Assembly: GCA_040752975.1 (NCBI GenBank)
Contig: JBFMHF010000003.1
Coordinates: 58,592 to 122,591, forward strand
Direction: 5' to 3'
DNA: 64,000 bases
From: JADLDB01 sp040752975
GTDB taxonomy: Bacteria; Myxococcota; Myxococcia; Myxococcales; Myxococcaceae
Below are positions 58,127 through 64,000 of this stretch, in pieces. Within the stretch, counting starts at the first letter, position 1; each line of letters begins with the position of its first letter. The position numbers and the translations under genes were made by a program. The notes under the pieces were generated by a model that saw only the letters and a program-made list of their open reading frames with translations, ran no database searches and had not been told where the DNA came from.

Positions 58127-59302
58127 TCAGCCGCCGGCAGACTCCGGCGCGTCCACCTCGGGCGGCTCGAGGGGCGCGGGAGGCAGCACCACGCGAAACA
58201 CCGCGCCCCCGGCCATCCCGGGCTCGAACTCCACGCGCCCACCCGCCGCGCGCACGATGTCGGCCACCACCGACAAACCCAGGCCCGTCCCCTGGCCCGC
58301 GGGCTTGGTGGTGAAGAAGGGCTTGAAGAGCCGTGAGCGCATCTCCTCGGGGACGCCGGGGCCATTGTCCGAAACGCGCAGGACAGCCCAGCCGTCGCTC
58401 GCCTCGGACAGGCTGACGCGCACTCGGCCGTCCTTCTGCTCGAGGGGAATGGCCTGCGCCGCGTTGACGAGGAGGTTCACCACCACCTGCTCGAAGCGCG
58501 TGGGCCACCCGGACACCCTCGGCGCAGCGCCGAGGTCGACTTCCACGGTGACGCGGCCCCGCGTGGCGTGCTGCGCCAGGGCGACCGCGTGCGTCACCAC
58601 CCCGGAGAGGTCGACGAGGCTGGGCGGGCCCAGCTCGCGCCGCGCGTACACCCTCAAGTCGCCCGCGATGGTCCGCATCCGCTGGGTGGCCTCGCGGCCC
58701 TCGGCGGCGGCGTCGATGCAGCGATCCACGCGCTCCGCCGCCCTGCCCTCGAGCTGCGGGCGAAGGCGAACGAGCTCGCTGGACAGGTACTCGAAGTTGG
58801 AGAGCGCCGCGGCCAGCGGGCTGTTCAGCTCGTGCGCGACGCCCGCGGCCAGGGTGCCCAGCGTGGCGAGGCGATCCGCGTGGCTCAACAACGCGTCGAG
58901 GCGAAGGCGCTCGGCCTCCAGTCGAGCGCGCGCCAGCAGTCCTTCGAGGCGCTCCCGGATGGTGCGGAACTCGAACGGCTTGGAGAGGACGTCGGTGGCC
59001 CCCGCCCGCATCGCCGCGACGGCGCTCGCCGCGTCGAGGAAGGCCGTAATCATCACCACCGGCACGCCGGGCTGCGCCACGCGCAGCGCGGCCATCAAGT
59101 CGATGCCGCTGCCGTCCGGGAGGTTCTTGTCGATGAAGGCGGCCAGGAAACGACGCTGCCCCACCAGCGCGCGCCCCTCGCGCACGGCGTGGGCCTGCAC
59201 CACCGAGAGCCCGCTGCGCTCGATGACGCGCGTGAAGAAGGTGCACACCGCCACCTCGTCGTCCACCACCAGCACCGCGTCCCGCTCCTCGCCCGCGACC
59301 AT
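58127..59302 (-). CDS. Hybrid receiver-histidine kinase
   Basis: A 391-residue cytosolic signalling protein with the receiver first. Receiver (5-125): DAVLVVDDE acidic pair, phosphoacceptor D58 in AAFIDKNLP, switch Thr in MITA, and K108 in LSKPF. Histidine kinase follows: H157 in GTLAAGVAHELNSPLA (HisKA), then N box NLLVNAAQAIP, G1 VSDNGPGVP, F box LFKPFFTTKP and G2 GTGLGLSVV. No membrane segment, so input comes through the receiver, i.e. it acts inside a phosphorelay, as is common in myxobacterial development. No partner regulator is next to it. Confidence 0.94.
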   Translation of the reverse strand: MVAGEERDAVLVVDDEVAVCTFFTRVIERSGLSVVQAHAVREGRALVGQRRFLAAFIDKNLPDGSGIDLMAALRVAQPGVPVVMITAFLDAASAVAAMRAGATDVLSKPFEFRTIRERLEGLLARARLEAERLRLDALLSHADRLATLGTLAAGVAHELNSPLAAALSNFEYLSSELVRLRPQLEGRAAERVDRCIDAAAEGREATQRMRTIAGDLRVYARRELGPPSLVDLSGVVTHAVALAQHATRGRVTVEVDLGAAPRVSGWPTRFEQVVVNLLVNAAQAIPLEQKDGRVRVSLSEASDGWAVLRVSDNGPGVPEEMRSRLFKPFFTTKPAGQGTGLGLSVVADIVRAAGGRVEFEPGMAGGAVFRVVLPPAPLEPPEVDAPESAGG

Positions 59303-59371
59303 GACGCAACGGTAGCAGCAGCTCTCGAGCGAGGGACAGTTTGCGGCCCGCGCGAGTGGGTATGTCCGGAC

Positions 59372-62300
59372 TCACCTCCGGCGCGGGCGGCCCAGCACCG
59401 CGAGGAGCGCCAGCAGCGACAGCGGCTCCACCGACGTGCACCCGCACCCCCTGGGCGCGGGCTCGATGGCCACTCCCACCAACGACGGCTCGCTGGACAG
59501 GGTGGCGTCGCGCACCACCAGCGAGAAGGTGAGGTCCAACACCACCTCGGCTGGCGGGGCGGTGAAGGAGGGCGTGGCCGTGTCGGCGCCTTCCAACGTC
59601 ACTGGAACGCCGTCCACCTGCGTCCACTGGTAGCGGAGGAAGTCGCCGTCGGGGTCGCTGCCGCTGCCCGACAGGGTGCCGCGCTCGCCCGTCTTCACCG
59701 ACAGCGGCATGCCTGCGTCGGCCACCGGCGGCCGGTTGACGTTGCGCACCGTCACCGTCATGTCGTCGAAGTCGGCGCCGCCGTTGCCATCCTCGACGGT
59801 GACGCGGAAGCCCAGCACCTCCGTGTCCGTCACCTCCGGAGTGGTGAAGGTGTCGCCGTTGGACAGCGTCACCGGCGTCCCTGACGTCTGCAACCAGGTG
59901 AAGGACAAAGGGTCACCGTCAGGGTCCTCGGCCAGGCCGGGCCGCAGCGTCACCTGGGTCCGCTCGTCGGTGACGACATTCCGCGTGCCCGACAGCGTGG
60001 GCGGCTTGTTGAGGCACCTCCCCCGGTGTGCCACCACCTGGGTGAAGGGTGTGCCGACGAGCCCGGTGAAGACGACGTCGTCGAGGGTCCACCCTTCGCG
60101 CTCGCCGCTCTCGTCCATGCCGATGCGCCAGCGCACCCAGACGGTCTGGTTGGCGTACTGCGTGCCGAGGTTCACCGTCACCTGCGAGAGGGTGGTGCGG
60201 CTGCCGCGGAAGGCCTCCTCGCCCGCCAGCGGGTTGGTGGTGCCGGCGCGCAGCGGGCCGTCGTACGTCGGCGAGAGGGCGCTGCCTGGAATCGGCACGA
60301 AGTCGAAGCCGTTGGTGGACAGCTCGAGGCGGCCCCCGTCGTAATAGAGGCCCGACGCGACGTTGGCCTCGAAGACGTAGGTGTGCCGGAAGGTGAAGGA
60401 GAAGGGCCCGCTGCCCACCTGCAGCCCGGGCGTCGTCAGCCAGTGCGAGCCCGCCGTGGCCCCGTCGCGCCCGCGCATCTGGTGGCTCAGCGGCGTCGAC
60501 TCGCGAAGCTGGAACAGGTGCGCCCAGGGGATGTTGGTGTCGCGGTCCGCGCTCCAGCCGACGGCGCCCGCCTCGAAGTCCTCCGTCGCCGACGGGAGGA
60601 GGTCCGCGTTGAGCCGCAACGTCCGGTTGAAGATGAGCGGTTGGGTCAGCAGCGCGGAGTCGGTGAGGCGAACGTCGAGGGGCGCGGCGACCAGGTCCGC
60701 GACGCCGGAGAGAGACACGGGCGCCGTCACCGTGACGGTGGTGAAGGGGTCGCTCGCGGGCACGGCCACGGGCGCGGCGGGCAGTTGCAGCGCCGAGGTG
60801 GGGCTGGCCAGCGAGAGGCGTGAGGCGGTGAGCCGCCTGGTGCCGACGTTCATCAGCGTCACCGTCACGACGCCCGTCTCGTTGCTGTCCAGCACTCCGT
60901 CGTCGTCGCAGTCCATCGCCGCGTCGTCGACGGAGAGGCTGACCAGCTTGTACTGGCCACCGGTGGCGGTGAAGTCCTCGGCCAGCGGGGTATTGGTGGT
61001 GCTGCGGTTGTCGGGCGCCTGGGCCAACACGCCGAAGCCGCGCCGCGCGAGGGCCTGCATCACCAGCGGGAAGTCCTCCGTGGGGCTCGCCGCCGCCACC
61101 ACCGCCAGCAGCGCGTCGCGCGCCTCGAGGAAGGTGGGCACCGAGGGTGTCGCCTCCACCGAGGCCACCAGGTAGTCGGCCATGCGCGCCCTCGCCTCGT
61201 CGAAGCTGAGGCGCCCCGAGTTGAGGAGCGCCGCCTGCACCTCCCACAGCGCGGTCGCCCACACCTCTCCCGCGTTGTGCGCCTCTGCGTTGTCGAGGGG
61301 CAGCCCGCTGGCCCGCGGCGTCACCATCGGGTCGGGCAGCGGGACGTTGGTGCCTACGTGCCGGTACGTCAGCGGGTCCTTCGCGAAGTCCGTCGACAGC
61401 GGGTAGCGGCGGAAGCCGTAGTACCAGGAGTCATTGGGCGCGCCGACGAGGTCGACGCCGCCCTGCGCGAAGCCTCCGCCGGTGACGTACACGCCGCCCC
61501 AGGAGGCGTTGCCCGCGGCCTGGGTGTCCGTCGCGCGAAGCAGCGCCCACTGCGCCACGAAGTCGCTCCAACCCTCGGCCAGGCCGCCGCCTGCGGTGTT
61601 CCGCAGCTCGAAGCCGTCACCCGAGCCCACCAGCCGCTCCGTGAAGGCGTGCGCCCACTCGTGCACCACCACGCCGGTGTCCAGCGCCACGTCGCGGTCC
61701 ACGCCGGGCAGGCGCTCCAGCGTGACGGTGACGCTCTGGCCCGCGTCCAGCGCCTCGAGGATGGGCGTGCGCAGCGGGATGGTGGCGAGGTGCACCGGCG
61801 GCCAGCCCGTCCCCTCGATGACGCCCGAGCCCGCGTTGGGGATGAGGGCCCCCAGGACGCCCGCGTCGACGGCGCGCGCCATGGTGGCCTGAAGTCCGCA
61901 CCCGCTGACGCTGACGTAGAGGACGCGGCCCTGGAGCTGGTCTCGGTTGAGCCAGTCATCGCAGCCCGTGAAGCCTCCGTCGGCCGTCACCGGCATCACC
62001 ACCTCACCTGTGACGTTCCACACCGCGTCCTGGCCGCCGATGAAGGGTGCGCCGAAGACGCCGGCGTCGGGCGTGGTGACGGTGACGCGGCTGGGGCGCC
62101 TGGCGGCGAAGCGGAACAACTGCATGCGCGGAGACTCGCCGTCGGCCCACGTCGTCATCGACGCGTTGTCGACGAGCGCGTAGTCGTGCACCTCCACCAG
62201 CATCGGGTCTCCGCCCACGCCGCCGCGGCCCTTGTTGTCCGCCTGCGCGTTGCCCGCCGCCTCGGTGAAGCCGTGCTCGTAGAAGACGTCGTGCAGCCAG

Positions 62301-63559
62301 TTGGTGACGAAGAAGGCGTGGGTGGCCGAGGCGAAGCGCTGGGTGGCCGAGGCCTGGAGCGGCTGCGCGAGGTCATAGCTGTAGTCGAAGACGCCCGGGG
62401 CGCTGACGGGCACTCTCATGTCCGCCGTCGCGCGCCAGGGCCGGCCCGCGTCGTCGAAGCCCCCATCGGGCACGCCGCCGTCCGACAGCAACGGCAGTCC
62501 AGCGTCGGGCCAGTTGAGGCCGTTGGGCGGGTAGAGGTCCGCGTAGGCGTGCACGTTGTTGCCCTCGAGGTGGGTGGCGCCGGCGGGCAGCCAGGAGTCG
62601 CCCGTCGAGATGCCGGCGTGGTCGAGCGTCACCAGGGCGGGAGGCACGAAGGCCGGCGTGTAGCCGTCAGGGACGCCGGTGGGGTGCGGGCTGCCCACGT
62701 CCGCCGTGGGGCCGTCGAGGGGGGAGAAGGGCGCGGCCGGCTGCGCGTACGTCCGGTAGGTGTGGCTGGCGAAGGCCGTGCGGTTGGCGCGGGCGAGGAG
62801 TGCGCCGTCGAGGGCGGAGAAGACGAAGCTGTACGCCAGCGCCTGAGGGCCGTGCGCCACCGACGCCTCGACGTGCCAGGCGGGGACGAGGCGCTCGGGC
62901 GTGGCGAAGAAGACCTTCCGCGCGCGCGGCGGCTGCGTGAAGAGGCCGCCCGCGGTGTCGTGCCATTCCCAGCCGCTCTCCCCCAGGGAGGTGCGTCGCA
63001 GCGCGCGCGCGTCGGGGAAGACGCCCGCGAGGTCCATCGCTGCGCTGGCCAGCGCGGTCTCGGCAGTCAGCGAGAAGGTGGGCGCAGCGTCGGGGAGCGG
63101 CGCGAGATGGCCGGTGAGGGCAATCAACTCGTACCCGCGCGTCATCACCGCCGTGAGGCGCTCGCGCACCACCGGCAGGCCGTGCACCCGCCGCGCGAAG
63201 GAGACGAGGACGACGCCGGCCTGCAGTTCGTGCGTCTTCACCACATCCAACTCCGCCACGCGGAGCAGCGGAAGGCGGTAGGCCGCGGCGTGGCGGGCGA
63301 GATGACCTCGCGCGGCCTCGGCGGCGGAGAGCCCCTGGTCGCGTGGCGTGCGAGCGCCGGGGAAGCGCTCGGCCCAGAGGACGTTCGGCACGCCGAAGCG
63401 CGGCTCGACCGAGGTGACGTGGCTGCGCGCCAGGACGGCGAGGCCTGCAGGCGTCTGCGCCTCCTCGAGCCCGACGGTGCGGGTGCTGGAGAGGAAGGCG
63501 TCGTAGTCGGCCGGCGCTTCACTGGCGCCAAGGCACACCAGGACGGCGGTCAGCAACAT
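59372..63559 (-). CDS. M36 fungalysin-type metallopeptidase with PA-type insert, PKD-like repeats and MYXO-CTERM tail
   Basis: A 1395-residue secreted protease. A signal (MLLTAVLVCLGASEAPAD) and an FTP-like propeptide come first. The catalytic motif is VVVHEWAHAFTERL (HEWAH 633-637) with the third ligand in GLAEGWSDFVAQW. A protease-associated-type insert (RVLYVSVSGCGLQATMARAVDAG) precedes it. The C-terminal third has beta-sandwich and PKD/cadherin-like repeats (NKPPTLSGTRNV...DPDGDPLSFTWLQ; NRPPVADAG...DPDGDFLRYQW). It ends GCGC...SLLALLAVLGRPRRR, the Cys-hydrophobic-Arg pattern of MYXO-CTERM sorting tails. ATG 63559 is chosen because the signal starts there. A nutritional or predation role is likely (inference). 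Confidence 0.94.
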   Translation of the reverse strand: MLLTAVLVCLGASEAPADYDAFLSSTRTVGLEEAQTPAGLAVLARSHVTSVEPRFGVPNVLWAERFPGARTPRDQGLSAAEAARGHLARHAAAYRLPLLRVAELDVVKTHELQAGVVLVSFARRVHGLPVVRERLTAVMTRGYELIALTGHLAPLPDAAPTFSLTAETALASAAMDLAGVFPDARALRRTSLGESGWEWHDTAGGLFTQPPRARKVFFATPERLVPAWHVEASVAHGPQALAYSFVFSALDGALLARANRTAFASHTYRTYAQPAAPFSPLDGPTADVGSPHPTGVPDGYTPAFVPPALVTLDHAGISTGDSWLPAGATHLEGNNVHAYADLYPPNGLNWPDAGLPLLSDGGVPDGGFDDAGRPWRATADMRVPVSAPGVFDYSYDLAQPLQASATQRFASATHAFFVTNWLHDVFYEHGFTEAAGNAQADNKGRGGVGGDPMLVEVHDYALVDNASMTTWADGESPRMQLFRFAARRPSRVTVTTPDAGVFGAPFIGGQDAVWNVTGEVVMPVTADGGFTGCDDWLNRDQLQGRVLYVSVSGCGLQATMARAVDAGVLGALIPNAGSGVIEGTGWPPVHLATIPLRTPILEALDAGQSVTVTLERLPGVDRDVALDTGVVVHEWAHAFTERLVGSGDGFELRNTAGGGLAEGWSDFVAQWALLRATDTQAAGNASWGGVYVTGGGFAQGGVDLVGAPNDSWYYGFRRYPLSTDFAKDPLTYRHVGTNVPLPDPMVTPRASGLPLDNAEAHNAGEVWATALWEVQAALLNSGRLSFDEARARMADYLVASVEATPSVPTFLEARDALLAVVAAASPTEDFPLVMQALARRGFGVLAQAPDNRSTTNTPLAEDFTATGGQYKLVSLSVDDAAMDCDDDGVLDSNETGVVTVTLMNVGTRRLTASRLSLASPTSALQLPAAPVAVPASDPFTTVTVTAPVSLSGVADLVAAPLDVRLTDSALLTQPLIFNRTLRLNADLLPSATEDFEAGAVGWSADRDTNIPWAHLFQLRESTPLSHQMRGRDGATAGSHWLTTPGLQVGSGPFSFTFRHTYVFEANVASGLYYDGGRLELSTNGFDFVPIPGSALSPTYDGPLRAGTTNPLAGEEAFRGSRTTLSQVTVNLGTQYANQTVWVRWRIGMDESGEREGWTLDDVVFTGLVGTPFTQVVAHRGRCLNKPPTLSGTRNVVTDERTQVTLRPGLAEDPDGDPLSFTWLQTSGTPVTLSNGDTFTTPEVTDTEVLGFRVTVEDGNGGADFDDMTVTVRNVNRPPVADAGMPLSVKTGERGTLSGSGSDPDGDFLRYQWTQVDGVPVTLEGADTATPSFTAPPAEVVLDLTFSLVVRDATLSSEPSLVGVAIEPAPRGCGCTSVEPLSLLALLAVLGRPRRR

Positions 63560-63856
63560 GGGAGTCTCCGCGCGAAGGAAGGCCAGCCTAACCCCGGAGT
63601 TCACCTGGCAGGGCATGGATCGCGCAGGACGTTGGGCTGGTGGGCCCGTGACCGGCGAGCGACGACGGGTCCGGGCAAGCCACCAGCAAGGCGTGAGTGC
63701 TCGGGTGATCTCCGGGGTTAGCGCGGGGCCGCGGATTCGCGCGCGGCGAGGCCCGGTCGTCGCCCGATGGACTGGTCGCGGATGAGTGCGGCGGGGCTTC
63801 TTTCGTGGCGCCCTGCGCTGGCGGGAGGAACGGACGATGTGTCAGCTTCCCCACTC

Positions 63857-64000
63857 ATGCGCGCTCTCCTCTCGGTGTCGCTGTGCTGTGCCGTCCTCGC
63901 CTGCTCGGGGATGCCCGTGGTGGATGGGGGGACAGGCGGAGGCGGTGGGGCGACGGGCGGCGGCGGTGGCGCGACGGGCGGCGGCGGCGGCGCGACGGGC
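63857..64000 (+). CDS. Gly-repeat lipoprotein (3' end outside window)
   Basis: Starts at ATG 63857 with signal RALLSVSLCCAVLACSG and lipobox LACS, then a repeated GGGGGATG tract encoded by tandem GC-rich triplets up to the window end. This is the usual spacer after the lipid anchor in many myxobacterial lipoproteins. The functional part lies outside the window, so nothing more can be said. It is divergent from the M36 protease with about 300 bp between. Confidence 0.85.
   Translation, partial: MRALLSVSLCCAVLACSGMPVVDGGTGGGGGATGGGGGATGGGGGATG

Overview
The window is very GC-rich, densely coded DNA whose gene content points to a myxobacterium (Myxococcota, probably suborder Cystobacterineae). 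The pointers are a complete minor-pilin/PilY1 operon, a large membrane Ser/Thr kinase, many lipoproteins with lipoboxes, Gly/Ala/Thr-repeat lipoproteins, a fungalysin-type protease with a MYXO-CTERM-like tail and a hybrid receiver-histidine kinase. The assignment is from gene content only; no rRNA or tRNA gene was recognised.

Layout. 0-10 kb: an HtrA protease cut by the window edge, a membrane Ser/Thr kinase downstream of argJ, a secreted protein made of eleven two-cysteine decapeptides, a metallo-beta-lactamase-fold hydrolase, an HD-like protein and a fumarylacetoacetase-family enzyme. 10-19 kb: one operon on the minus strand, pilY1-fimU-pilV-pilW-pilX, in which three of the four junctions are ATGA overlaps and the fourth is a 1-base gap. 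19-24 kb: an exported pirin, an intergenic 60-62 bp tandem array, and a TPR protein/5'-3' exonuclease/ECF sigma operon. 24-30 kb: mreB, then a plus-strand run of a lipoprotein, an oxygenase-like protein, a YkgJ-type cysteine-cluster protein and a TPR protein, then rtcA on the minus strand. 30.6-34.2 kb: a three-gene block of visibly lower GC encoding a CLCA-like zinc metalloprotease and two lipoproteins, one made of RCC1 repeats; an in-frame TGA separates the protease from its apparent signal peptide. 34-39 kb: an EF-hand lipoprotein and a Clp-type double AAA+ ATPase fused to a release-factor-2-like module without GGQ, followed by 34 in-register copies of a 14-bp repeat. 39-46 kb: a parvulin-type isomerase, a strong hairpin, a decayed HipB-like antitoxin gene, a small cytochrome c, a lipoprotein and an HMG-CoA-lyase-like enzyme lacking the catalytic cysteine. 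46-53 kb: a zinc-ribbon protein, a TerB-like protein, dcd, mogA, a PIN toxin/antitoxin pair, a deleted alpha/beta-hydrolase remnant, rnhA and a gamma-proteobacterial-looking gsk. 53-64 kb: a CASTOR/POLLUX-type channel, a kelch protein, a receiver-histidine kinase, an M36 protease and the start of a Gly-repeat lipoprotein.

The features most likely to be new biology are the AAA+-RF2 fusion (35617-38451) and the metalloprotease with its stop after the signal peptide (30634-32421). Functional statements come from motifs read by eye; no database search was possible.
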